This document shows, piece by piece, positions 18,079 to 28,691 of a stretch of 30,204 nt of DNA (position 1 is its first letter; every line of letters begins with the position of its first letter). The translations under genes and the position numbers were made by a program. The stretch is from Chara braunii (taxonomy: Eukaryota; Streptophyta; Charophyceae; Charales; Characeae): NCBI GenBank assembly GCA_003427395.1, contig BFEA01000037.1, positions 4,232,440-4,262,643 of the forward strand, in the 5' to 3' direction. Under the pieces are notes generated by a model that ran no database searches, had not been told where the DNA came from, and saw only the letters and a program-made list of their open reading frames with translations.

Positions 18079-18588
18079 GAAGTCTCTTCCTAAGGTATGT
18101 GGCCCATATCCTAATTTCATGTCAGGGTCATATTTATATTCCAGTGAATCAGTCATGGTGCCTTTTATCAAGTTTTGCCCTTTGTGACATCCTTTTAGAA
18201 GTGAAACAATGAATCGAAGATTAGCATGGTGCCTGTCTGCAAATGAATGCCTGTGGGTGGACTCTGTAAAAATTGGTTCCACGCCCCCCCCCCCCCCCTC
18301 CCTCCCCCCTCTTTTTTTTTCCTGTGTCTCTCTTCCTTTCTTACTGCTCATCTTCGCTTTGTGCTTCTTCCTCCTGACTGCCCCCTGTGTTCTGCTGTTC
18401 TGTGTCCCCTTCTCTCTAAATTGTAGGTAATTGTCGTTAATTATTGCGATTCTCTTATGTAATATCCATTTTTACTCGAATGTCTTTTGGTTGCTCTCCT
18501 TTTTTTGGGGATCTTGACTATCTAACGTTCTTCGTGATTTTCCAACTGGGATTTCTGTCTATCGCTCTCGCTCATATTCCTTGCAATT

Positions 18589-18600
18589 TGGTATCGGAGC
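18589..18600 (+). other. Primer-binding site, initiator-Met type
   Basis: TGGTATCGGAGC, identical to the minus-strand site at 15977-15988 and preceded by the same CCTTGCAATT. It marks the start of the internal region of a second member of the same family. Confidence 0.7.
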
Positions 18601-19165
18601 TGGTTCGAGATCGTCGTTACCAGCGCCGACGACATGGTTACTTGCTCCATTGGCGAAGTTTCAACACAGTAAGGATACATTGGCGTTGGCCTGATTTGCC
18701 ACTCCCGAGTAGAGGGGAGGCTGTCAGGAAGGTTGTGGCGACATCAGGTGTATGTGGGATGATGAGAGTATGCTGACATACATTTTGCTGAGGTGGCATT
18801 GCCTTGCGTTGTGGGTGGTACCGAGGCTATGACCGGTCATCAAAATGCACGTCGACACAACTGGTGAGAAATTTCTGGTTGAGAGAAGCTATCTCAAGGT
18901 ACCTAGTTCCCTTACCTTATCTTCTCATTTCAATCTCTTCTTACCGTGAGGAAGTGAGTTCAACTTGAGTGTCCTCTTCTGGTTTAGGAGTCGTGAGTGC
19001 TCTACCTTGAGAGTCAAGATTCTTCTTGGCAGTGCATCTGGAAGGAGAGGGCGGTGCCTCTGAAGGGCCCTGGTCGAAGCACAGGTCACAGTCACCATGC
19101 TAACCCTTGAGAGTAGCACACGCATGCTTTGCTACTTTGTCCTTTAAGCTCTTGCTGCGTTGTAG
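18601..19165 (+). mobile_element. Leader of plus-strand element, then truncation
   Basis: It aligns in order with the leader of the minus-strand element (15976 down to 15390). The likeness ends at TTGCTGCGTTGTAG (about 19165), where the tandem array follows after about 40 bases. The element is therefore cut before any coding region. No ORF here is credible: a 110-codon frame at 18444-18776 runs across the PBS and resembles nothing. Confidence 0.6.
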
Positions 19166-19202
19166 AGGGAATGTGGATTGACCAGTCCTATGCAAGACGT
19201 TT

Positions 19203-20850
19203 ATCAGACCCTCTATAAATTATTTCTAGCTAATCCCACTTTGTTTAGCTCGAATCTGAATCATGAAAAAAATTATGAAAACAATAGTATTCTCTACTGG
19301 TACAAGCACACGCAATTCTTAAAAGGTCTTAGTTTTTAAGCGCTTATAGGTTAGGTTATAGTGTTTGTACCTCTCTGTTCCTTGACTTCACTGTTTTGCC
19401 TCAACTCCCGCAGAGTTCTTGTAATCGCCCTGTATTTTTATGTATTTTTGTCGTATAGGTCAAACGTTGATCAAACAACCAATAAGTGAGGTATACTTTG
19501 CATAGCCATAAAGGTAACCATGATTAGATAAGGAAAGAACGAGAAAGATAGAGAGCGTCAGTTCCAATTTCATGAAGGGTTTAAAGTCAAGGTCGGACGT
19601 GTGTTACATAGAGAGATCATAACTAATATTAATATTAATAGTAGCAATGATAGCAGTAATAGTAATACTATTTGTGGGTAACTAACTTCCTTTATAGTCA
19701 GGTGCAATCATGATATTTATAGGCGGGATATGCACAGTTGGGTCAAAAGGGCAATTTACCAACCCTTCATTTTTTTTCGTATTTCTTACAACATTCTCAT
19801 TTACTTTTTGAACTCCCTCACAACATGACTCTTACTCCGCCTGATTCCTTTGTGAATAAACCAAGCCAGTTCTCTTAATCATAATTCCGTTATTACAAAG
19901 AAATTAAAATTTAATAAAAATAACAATAATAACAATAATAATAATACAAAACAATAATACGGTGCTCTCTCTTAAAGGATTCATTCTTGCAAACATCTGG
20001 TCTCGACCTCAGGGTTCTATGAATCCGAGTCAATCTCTGTCCCTGTTGGGTAGCCAAAGGGTCAAATGTCATAGGTTCGTAGGTAACGCTACCGAAGCAT
20101 CATGGTTGGTAAGAGGCCGCCTAGTACCCGACAAGAAATGGTCATTCCAGTCCAAAAGACCCAAGTCTAGCGTTGTCGAAAGTTTGGATATTTGGGCTGA
20201 CAAAATGATTGCAGCAACCCGGCCACGACCGACCGACATAGGTTTGAAGTAGTTCAGTTCAAATCAACCCTAGTCATATATTTAGTTATTACAATGCAGT
20301 TGCTCATTACATGTGAGATTGCCAAATGCGATATTACTGTTTGTACGTTAAAACAACTTGGACACTTCGCACCTGGAGGAGGTAGCTAAAGCTTCAAAAG
20401 TTACTCCATAGTTAGAATAGAGGTAGGACAGTCGTAGTTTCTTTGAAAAAAAAAAAAAAAGGTTATCCGAGTGGGTCTACTAAGAGTTACTCTCCACGAG
20501 AGAGCGAGAAACATGGTCACCACTGTGTGGCAGAGCCGTTGGTGCCATAGACACTTCCACATGTATTGAACGTGCCTCGACTTTCGTTTCACATATGAAT
20601 ACTTATGTGAAGGTTCATGGCATGCTGCCGGGGTGAAAGTTAATAGGGAAGTTTGATTATTTCAAGCAATGTAAAGCGGAGAATATGGTAGTTTCCCATC
20701 AAATTTAATGAGTCTCGTGCATTTTGTTATCTCCATTTGATCACGATAATGAGCTTTATTGATAAGAATGAATCACTAGTACCGAAATGTTAATAGTAAC
20801 TACATCCAAATCTCTTTTCACACAGCCAGATCCTCCATATCAAAATTTTC
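19203..20850. repeat. Tandem array unit A (~1.65 kb)
   Basis: First of three diverged direct copies. The shared landmark ACAATAGTATTCTCTACTG sits at 19281 here, 20932 in unit B and 22599 in unit C, giving periods of 1651 and 1667 bases. Other landmarks in order are GAGGTATACTTTG, GAAAGAACGAGAAAGATA, an AAT-rich tract, ATGATATTTAT, a second AAT tract (19910-19960), a roughly 210-base segment open on the plus strand, GACACTTCGCACCTGGAGGA, and TTCACATA with its complement about 10 bases on. The first 30-60 bases match units B and C poorly. No gene recognised. Confidence 0.85.
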
Positions 20851-22515
20851 ATACTCTTAACACTTAAGTTATTCATATATTCAATCCCATTTTATTTTTT
20901 TCGGGCCTTAATGCTGAAGAAATTTATGAAAACAATAATATTCTCTACCGACACAAGAACAAGCAAAGCTTAAAGGTCTTAGTTTATAGGTTATGTTAGA
21001 GTGTGTGTACCTCTTTGTCCCCTGCCTTCACTGTTATGCCTGAACTCCGGCAGAGCTTGTGTAATCGTCCTGTATTTTTATGTGTTTAACCATACTTTTG
21101 TCGTATAGGTCAAGAGTTTATCAAACAATCAATAAGTGAGGTATACTTTGCGTAGCCATAAAGGTGACCATGATTAGATAAGGAAAGAACGAGAAAGATA
21201 AAGAGCGTCGATTCCCATTTCATGAAGAGTTTAAAATCAAGGTTAGACGTGTGTTACATTGAGAGATCATAACTAATAATAATAATAATAGTAGCAATGA
21301 TAGTAGTAATAATAATACAATTTGTAGGTAACTAACTTCCTTTATAGTCATGTACAATCATGATATTTATTGGCGGGATAAGCACAGTGGGGTCAAAAGG
21401 ACAATTTACCAACCCTTCATTTTTTTTCGTCTCCCTTACAATATTCTCATTTACTTTTCCAACTCCCTCACAACACAACTCTTACTCCGCCTCACTCCTT
21501 TGTGAACTAACTAAACCAGTTCACTTAATCCTAATTTTGTTATTATAAAGAACTTAAAATTTAATAATAATAAAAATAACAATAATAATAATGCACAACA
21601 ATAATATGATGCTCTCTCTTAAAGGATTCATGCTTGTAGAAATTTGATCCCGACCCCAGGGTTCTACGAATCCGACTCAGTTTCTGTCAATGTTGGGTAG
21701 CCAAGAGGTCAAACGTCCTAGGTTCGTAGCTAACGCTGTCGAAGCATCGTGGTGGTTAAGAGTTCGCCCAATACCCGACATGAAATGGTCATTCCAGTCC
21801 AACAGACTTAAGTCTAGCGTTGTCGAAAGTTCAGATATTTGGGTTGATAAAATGATTGCAGCAACCCAGCTACGACCGACCGACATAGGTTGAAGTAGGT
21901 CAAGTCAAATCAACCCTAGTCATATATTTAGTTGTTACAATGCATTTGCTCATTACTTGTGAGATTGTCAAGTGCAAAAGCGTTATTACTGTTTGTGCCT
22001 TAAGACAACTTGGACACTTCGCACCTGGAGGAGGAAGCTAGAGCTTCAAAAGTTACTCCATAGCTAGAATAGAGGTAGGATAACCGTAGTTTCTTTGAAA
22101 ACAAACAAAAAAAGATATCCGAGTGGGTGTATCAAGAGTTACGCTCCACAAGACAGAGAGAAATATGGTCACTACTTTGTATGCAGAGTTATTGGTGCCA
22201 TAGACACTTCCACATAGTGACTTCCACATGTATTGACCGTACCTCGGTTTCTGTTTCACATATGAACACTCATGTGAAGGTTCGTGGCATGCTGGTGGGG
22301 TGAAAGTTTGTGGGGAGCTTTGATTATTTCAAGCAATGTAAAACAGCGAATATGGTAGTTTCCCATCAAATTTAATGAGGCTCGTGCATTTCGTTAGTTC
22401 CATTTGATCAAGATAATGAGCTTTATTGATAAGAATGAGTCACTAGTACCGAAATGTCAATAGTTACTATATTCAAATCTCTTTTCACATAAACAGACCA
22501 TCCATATCGAAATTT
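20851..22515. repeat. Tandem array unit B (~1.66 kb)
   Basis: Second copy, visibly 10-15% different from unit A by eye. The segment at 21690-21893 is open on both strands. It has the same AAT tracts and the same A-rich run after GTAGTTTCTTTG. The boundary with unit A is placed where AAATCTCTTTTCACA begins, but the true phase of the repeat is arbitrary. Confidence 0.85.
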
Positions 22516-23903
22516 TTCTACTTTTAACACTCAAGTTATTCATACATGCAATCCCACTTTGTTTAGTTCGAGCCTTAATCCTGAAGAAATTTATGAAAAC
22601 AATAGTATTCTCTACTGACACAAGCACAAGCAAAACATAAAGGTCTTAGTTTTTAAGGGTTTATAGGTGAGGTTAGAGTGTGCGTACCTCTTTGTTCCTT
22701 GCCTTAAGTGTTCTGCCGGAACTCCGGTAGAGTTCCTGTAATAGCCCTGTATTTTTATGTATTTAACCATACTTTTGTCATATAGGTCAAAAGTTGATCA
22801 AACAACCAATAAGTGAGGTATACTTTGGGTAGCCATAAAGGTAACCATAATTAGATAAGGAAAGAACGAGAAAGATAGAGAGCGGCGGTTCCAATTTCAT
22901 GAAGGGTTTAAAATCAAGGTTAGACGTGTGTTACATAGAGAGATCATAACTAATACTAATAATAATAATAGCAATGATAGTAGTAATAAAAATAACGATT
23001 TGTGGGTAACGAACTTCCTTTATAGTCAGGTACATTCATGATATTTATGGGCGGCATAGGCACTATAGGGTCATGAGGGCAATTTAACAACCTTTCATAC
23101 TTTTTTGCATCTCCCTTATAACATTCTCGTTTACTTTTCCGACTCCCTCACAACATGACTCTTACTCCGCCTCACTCCTTTGTGAACAAACCAAACCTGT
23201 TCACTTAATCTTAATTTCGTTATTATCAAGAATATAAAATTTAATAATAAAAAAATAATAATAATAACAATAATAATAATGTAAAACAATAATACAGTGC
23301 TCTCTCTTAAAGGGTTCATGCTTGTGAAAATCTGGTCCCGACCCAAAGGTTCTACAAATCGGAGTTAGTCTATGTCCCTGTTGGATAACCAAAAGGCCAA
23401 ACGTCTTAGGTTTGTAGGTAACACTACTGAAGCATCATCGTTGGTAAGAGTCGGCCCAGTACCCGACAATAAATGACCATTCCAGTCCAACAAACCTAAG
23501 TCTAGTGTTGTCGAAAGTTCGGATATTTGGGCAGAAAAAATGATTGCAGCAACCCGGCCACGACCGATCAGCATAGGTTTGAAGTTGGTCAAGTCAAGTC
23601 AACCTAAGTCTTATATTTAGTTGTCACAATGCAGTTGCCATTACTTTTGCGATTAGCAGGTGCAAAAGCGTTATTGATGAGTATACGACGCTGTACGTTA
23701 AGACAACTTGAACACTTGCAACTGGAGGAAGAAGCTAGTAAAGTTTCAAAAGTGACTCCATAGCTAGAATAGAGGTAGGACGACCGTAGTTTCTTTGAAA
23801 AAAAAAAAAGGTCATTCGAGTTGGTGTATCAAGAGTTGCGCTCCACGAGAGAGAGAGAGAGGGGGGAGAGAGAGAGAGAGAAAAAAAAAAAAAAAAAAAA
23901 AAA

Positions 23904-23953
<50 letters not shown>

Positions 23954-24395
23954 CGTTGACACAAATGAGATAACGATTAACTGCAGTAGTAATAAAAGCA
24001 GAGGAATCAAATCTGGTGCAATGCACAAGGAGACACAAGAAAAAAAAAAAAAAAATCACAAAAAAAAGAGAAAAAAAAAAAAAAAAAAAAAAACACGATC
24101 ACCACTATATGTGGCAGAGCCGTTGGAGCCATAGACACTTCGACATAGTGACTTCCACATCTATGGACCGTACCTCGGTTTCGGTTTCACGTATGAACTC
24201 TCATGTGAAGGTTCGTGGCATGCTTGAGGGGTGAATGTCAATGGGGAACTTGGATTATTTCAAGTAATGTAAAGCAGTAAATATGGTAGTTTCCCATCAA
24301 GTTCAATTAGGCTCGTGCATGTCGTTAGTTGCATTTGGTCACGATACTAAGCTTTATTGATAAAAATGAGTCACTAGTATTGAAATGTCAATAGT
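22516..24395. repeat. Tandem array unit C with internal insertion (~1.88 kb)
   Basis: Third copy. It matches units A and B up to CTCCACGAGAGAG (about 23852) and again from ACGATCACCACTA (about 24095). Between these, about 230 extra bases consist of GA and A tracts plus a unique stretch (23952-24040). The unit ends near 24395 at TAGTAGCTATATT, after which sequence is unrelated. Its plus-strand open segment has a stop, whereas the minus strand is open (23365-23592). Confidence 0.85.
23846..24092. repeat. GA and A microsatellites
   Basis: Two GA tracts flank an A tract (about 23881-23905). A further pair of long A tracts lies at about 24039-24056 and 24071-24092. The intervening 23952-24040 (GCGTTGACACAAATGAG...) is unique to unit C. 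Confidence 0.9.
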
Positions 24396-24725
24396 AGCTA
24401 TATTAATATTAATAATATTCTCCTCATTCCTCCCTTTTATAACTCCTATCCCATTTTCTTTCATTTCTTCATACCCCCATTCATCTCAGTGTCCCATGTC
24501 ACCTTTTGTTTCTCATTCCTGTATGTTGGGCAGTATTGTACCCTTATTCCTTCTTCCTGCTCATTGCCTCCCCCCTCAGGGTGTTCTGTCACTCCCTCTC
24601 CTCTTGGTAGGTTCTTCTTTTCCCTGGTAATTTTTCCCTTTACTCTTTTTCATCCTCTTTTCTCTTTGCGCCCTCGTTCACTTGCTTGCTCTTCCTTGCG
24701 ACATTCATTCGGCGGCTTCGCTGCA
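24396..24725. other. Pyrimidine-rich stretch, no gene
   Basis: The plus strand is strongly C/T-rich (TCCTC, CTTTTC, CCCTC words), which by itself opens overlapping frames of 79-81 codons. Nothing resembles a known protein. It could be a promoter or U3-like region next to the GTAC-rich segment. Confidence 0.5.
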
Positions 24726-24729
24726 TAGA

Positions 24730-25073
24730 GTACACGTACACGGGTTTTCCGTACGAAACGTACAGGTAATTTATGTATGGGATCTGTACGGGAACCTGTA
24801 CTGGAACCTGCACGTCTTGTACGCCCCTCGTACGAAAAAGCAAAAAAAAAAAAAAAAAATCATAAAAAAACTCCGAAAAAAAAAATTAATGTGATGCAAT
24901 AACACAAAACAAGCAACATTTGGCTGAGGATCATCTTCCGATTCCTCTTAGAATTTGAGAAAAAAAAATAAAAACAATACTGGATTAAAAAAAAAAAAAA
25001 AAAAACTCGTACAGGATCCCTAACGCACGAGTACAAGAGTACAAATCCATACTCGTACGAGGATGCGTACAAG
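24730..25073. repeat. GTAC-rich fold-back segment
   Basis: Thirteen GTAC words are clustered: eight at 24730-24833 and five at 25009-25070. The arm CTTGTACGCCCCTCGTACGA (24817-24836) is repeated inverted at about 25053-25073 as CTTGTACGCATCCTCGTACGA, one base longer. A near-tandem 12-base unit CTGTACGGGAAC / CTGTACTGGAAC lies at 24785-24808. The interior is A-rich. It looks like a small fold-back or MITE-type element, or a repeat-derived promoter. Confidence 0.6.
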
Positions 25074-25196
25074 TGGCAACGTAGTTCGGCGGTAACTGTC
25101 CATCATCAAACGGATCTGCCCAACGATTGTGGGTTGTTTTCATTGAGTAATAACGGAAAAACCAAAAACTTAATGCAATTAATGGTAAACAACTTC

Positions 25197-25248
<52 letters not shown>

Positions 25249-25262
25249 TATAATAATAATAT
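25197..25262. repeat. AAT microsatellite
   Basis: About twenty AAT units in a nearly pure run with one interruption near 25250 (ATATAT). Confidence 0.95.
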
Positions 25263-25980
25263 AAAAGAAGCGAATAGTTTTTCACTTACCTACAATTACG
25301 TGTCGTACTTCAAAGAGTATGGTTCAAACCATGCATATAATTATTAGCAGTATCAACCAGGTAGCACACGTATTATGTAAGAAGTACTCGTGAGGAGCGA
25401 TGGAGGAAGGGCATGTAGGCATATCACACCGACTCCGAACAACGACACGCACGAAGGAGCAACTGACTGTTTGGCTCACAGTTGGATGCAACCGTCTGCC
25501 TAATATATCGAAAGCGAAGTGTATCGCCTCATAACTACCACAAGAAACATGAGGCATGAGAGAAACGACTGCACCTCGCATCCGGTATGCTTAACGCAGG
25601 CGAATCCAAGAAACAAAGGATGATAGTCTTTATAGGCCTCAACCCAAACATGGTGAAACCATAACGCAATATAACTCGTCACGGAAGTGCAGAATATCGA
25701 GACTAGGCCATGGGGCACACGATAGGGACTAACATATATTCTAACAAGTCGGGCGAATGACGGTCCACCCTCACGAGGTGAGTCGCTGAAGTGTCACTCA
25801 TCCTACAAATCTTTACCTTCACGTACGTCACAACTCCGGCCCGCTACTCAAGCAAGTGTAAAAGAAACCTTTGGCAAACGACTAAAGCAACGAAATGAAA
25901 GGGTCAAGTGATACGCACCTTTGAAATTTTACGGGAAGTACTCACGTGAACCAACGTGCAACGGGCGCGCGACCCTCTTT
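25263..25980. other. No supported gene
   Basis: Two overlapping minus-strand frames (25324-25581 and 25500-25718) lie in different phases and resemble nothing I know. They could be exons of an unrecognised gene, but no convincing splice pair was found. Composition is balanced, unlike its neighbours. Confidence 0.4.
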
Positions 25981-26880
25981 TCTTGTTGCTTCTCCTTCAC
26001 ATCGCGCTTTTTCTCGTTCACCCTTTTCCTTTTCCCATTTTTTCATGATCGTCGTAATTATTTTTTCTTCCTCGTTTTTTCAATCCCACATTCACTTTCC
26101 GCGCAATCTCATCTACTTCTTTTAACCTTTACTCTCACTGAACGTACCTAGGTTATAACTTTAGTCAGATACAGTCGAGACGAGATGCGTTGTAATCAGG
26201 AAAAAAAAAAATATTTTTCCCACGTACTTGTCTTCACCGACTTTCTTTTCTTGATCTCTGTATCCTTCTTACTTTCTTCTTTCTCTCTCTATCCCTTTTC
26301 GATGGCTCCTCCGCTATCTCACCCTGCCGATCTTACTCAGTAGCCATTTCGCGCTTCCTTAATCCTTGCATTTTCATGCCCCTTACTCTCTTGTTAGTTC
26401 CCGTTTCTCTTATTGCTGTATTGACACTCTCGTTGATGTTCTCGTTGACACTCGCACGCTCCCACTTGCTTCACTCGTGCTCAAGCTTACTAGTTTGTCA
26501 TTTCTCGCTAGCTTCAGTTTATGCTCACACTCTGGTTTCTGCTTACACTCCTACTACTTCTCACTTCTCTTATTGTTGCATTTGTGCTTGCTATTGCTCA
26601 TGATCTCGTGCTAGCTCCTACCCCTGCTCCTGACCAATATCGCGCTACTTAGCTAGCGCTTGCTCTTGTGCTTGCTAATGCTTGCGTTCGTATCTGCTCT
26701 CTACTTATACTCTTGCTCATGCTTGTGTGCCGATGTCTTTTTCCTCCAACTCCTATGTGCTCTTACGTTCGCTCATTCACTAGCGCTCAATTCTTGATTC
26801 ACGTCCACGCTCGTGATCTCCTCGTCTACACCCCGTACCTAACTGCGTTGTACTTCCTCTTCCCTTTGGTTTCAAGCTGG
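25981..26880. repeat. Pyrimidine-rich DNA with degenerate GCTC-type hexamers
   Basis: From 26370 to about 26830 words such as GCTTGCTCTTGTGCTTGC and CTCGTTGATGTTCTCGTTGACACTC recur with a rough six-base rhythm. This creates overlapping open frames in several phases. It is a cryptic simple repeat, not a supported gene. Confidence 0.5.
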
Positions 26881-27439
26881 TTTGCCGGCATAGTAAGTTG
26901 AGTCGGGCACATTCATTGGGATGACGTAATGGTTGAGGCACTACCAAACATCCTCGTGAAATCGTTTCTCCCAACGAAACTAATAATGCCAACACCCATA
27001 TCCAATGTGAATGAATATACCTCGTAATCAAAGGCGGATTCGTTTAGGAATTGAGTTGCTGGCCGCACAAAGGAAACGGCAAAGACAAAAATGAAAATAA
27101 AATAACAAAAGTCTTACCAAGTTAAATTTTTTACATGTTTCACCCGAGGATTGACTCTAACAATTTTTTACCAAAGGATTCATTCTCGTTTTGCACATTT
27201 GTTTGAATAGTACGTCGACTTTTTCTCTCTGTCCGATATATTTCCCAATGTTCACTCGCCGTTCCCTTTCCACCACCATGAATTTAAAGTATGAATTAGG
27301 GCGTATTCAGAATAGGAATTAGGCAGTTTCCCACAAAATATAAAGTAACAACTTTAAATAAACTTAGAAAAAAAAAAAAAAAAAAAAAAAAAACTAACCA
27401 AACTCTAATACTTCCCATGAAAACACTAGTCAGACTCCT
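26881..27439. other. No gene seen
   Basis: AT-rich toward the end, with a 26-base A run at 27368-27393. No ORF of interest. Confidence 0.5.
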
Positions 27440-27735
27440 ATCACGAGAATAGTCTTTATTCCTACTAAACGTATAGCTTCCAATCCAGTGACCGCGGGTT
27501 CGAGTTCCGGTAGGTCGAATGCGGAGTGAAATAGAGATCCCGTAGTAAGCCTTCTTACCAAAAGTTATCGCCTAGAGGTAGGATGGACTTGATTCTCATA
27601 CCTTCGGCCTATTAGTCAACACCTAAACCTACTGGGATAGTTCCTAGTTGGTGTAGGTGAGGAGCAATCCAATATAAATAAAGGGAAGGGGCTCGGACTA
27701 GTTAATATATTGATCCCTACTCTTATTCAAGAGTA
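27440..27735 (+). repeat. tRNA-derived, SINE-like segment
   Basis: From 27478 the bases GCTTCCAATCCAGTGACC followed by GCGGGTTCGAGTTCCGG resemble the anticodon and T arms of a tRNA-Gly (TCC anticodon in CTTCCAA). GGTTCGA fits a pol III B-box core. The D arm and acceptor stem are too decayed for a functional tRNA. A body of about 200 bases follows, including a 10-base hairpin (CACCTAAACC at 27620 with GGTGTAGGTG at 27650, one mismatch) and a perfect 7-base hairpin TACTCTT/AAGAGTA at about 27718-27735. The 3' limit is unclear. Confidence 0.35.
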
Positions 27736-28327
27736 TGGTCGAGTCACGCTGCATTTGTTTGTCGTGGCAGTGCCATAGGAAGTGAACGCCCTCCTTTGGT
27801 AGTGGTCGGGGCCTATACCAGTTTTAACCTGAATTCGAGCCTACGCTGGGGTGAGCGTTCAATTTCCCGTGTACCAACGAGCTCGACGTTAGTGGGACCT
27901 GAGTCGATGAATTAATTAATTATGGCCAGAAGGTCGGAATTTCAACTAATTCTGAATTACTGATGTCGTACGTTGTACAACTTTCACCACTCGTCCAACC
28001 CTCCGCCCTTTTGTGGCAGGAGGTTACTACTACTAATCCTTATTATTTTCCACGTGCATTGCAACAACGTGTACAAACATCTGCCAAAATTAATTTTCCC
28101 ATATGCCTCGAACTTATCGGTCGAGGAGTTTGATGTGGCGTTGTATTAGGGCACTCGTTTTGTCTCTCAGTTGATGCCGGTTCTATCATAGCGGTCGTCC
28201 CGTTACTGTCGTCACTCATAAAGGGTTATCCCCTACGTGATGGACATCAGATCCTCGCCTACCACTGCGCTCTGCCGAAAGACGAGACTCTTCGGGAAAG
28301 AGAAACGACTTATCCGTCAACCGTTCT
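27736..28327. other. No gene seen
   Basis: Balanced composition. Short ORFs on both strands (28216-28431) overlap the palindrome and resemble nothing known. An AATTAATTAATTA run lies at about 27911. Confidence 0.45.
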
Positions 28328-28357
28328 ATATTGTGAAGGAGATCTCCTTCACAATAT
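28328..28357. repeat. Perfect 30-bp palindrome
   Basis: Left arm ATATTGTGAAGGAGA and right arm TCTCCTTCACAATAT are exact reverse complements with no spacer, centred on AGATCT. This could be a dimeric protein-binding site, a cruciform, or a relic of an inverted duplication. Confidence 0.9.
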
Positions 28358-28412
28358 TTCATTTTTGTTTTCAACACTTGAGTGTCATGCGCAACCATGA
28401 AACTCACGAAAG

Positions 28413-28467
28413 GTCACACGATTGTGGGTAACGTGTGAAGCGTCGCCCTGACATTCGATCGTGTGAC
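28413..28467. repeat. Inverted repeat GTCACACGAT / ATCGTGTGAC
   Basis: Perfect 10-base arms at 28413-28422 and 28458-28467. Overlapping it, GCGTCGCCCTGAC (about 28440) has a near-inverted partner GTCAGGGGGCGCT (about 28495). Nested inverted repeats just upstream of the Cys-rich ORF suggest a mobile-element end or a regulatory site; which of these is unknown. Confidence 0.7.
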
Positions 28468-28550
28468 ATCCTTCGCTCGCTCGTTCCTCGGAGGGTCAGG
28501 GGGCGCTCAGGGGTCTGCTTTGGGGCGTGAGTATTCTGCAAACCTTAAAA

Positions 28551-28691
28551 ATGGAGTGTGGAATCTACTTCTGTAGATGTTGCAGCTCCATTTGCACAGG
28601 CTGCAAGTTTTGTTGCAATTGCTGGAGTTGTTGCAGGAGCAACTCAAGTTGTTTCAGCTGCAACATCTGGAAGTATTATGGTTGCAACTAA
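28551..28691 (+). CDS. Small Cys-rich ORF, 46 aa
   Basis: ATG 28551 has a good context (A at -3, G at +4). The 46 codons contain 14 cysteines, arranged as CRCC, CxxxC, CxxC, CCNC, WSCC and CxxC, with Phe, Trp and Tyr between. The density recalls metallothionein-like or knottin-like peptides, but the aromatic content is unusual for metallothionein and there is no signal peptide. After the TAA (28689) the same frame stays open to TAG 28839. Caution: the DNA is built from GTTGCA/TGCAAC words (inverted arms AGATGTTGCAGCT and AGCTGCAACATCT), which generate Cys codons on both strands. An Ala/Val/Thr-rich frame (28558-28767) overlaps it. Coding status is uncertain. Confidence 0.3.
   Translation: MECGIYFCRCCSSICTGCKFCCNCWSCCRSNSSCFSCNIWKYYGCN

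Larger units (their letters stand above)
17500..18585 (+). mobile_element. Putative 5' LTR of a plus-strand element
   Basis: The inner end (CTTGCA, about 18585) is set by the PBS at 18589. The left end is undefined. It contains the tandem duplication, the teloboxes, a 15-base C run (18284-18298) followed by C/T-rich DNA, and short pyrimidine tracts. No supported gene. Confidence 0.4.

Noticed and set aside
18209-18430. 73-codon Pro/Phe-rich ORF
   Set aside because: Created by the poly-C and pyrimidine tract.
26366-26614. Hydrophobic ORFs in two plus frames
   Set aside because: Overlapping frames both open because of pyrimidine-rich simple repeats; not independent evidence of coding.
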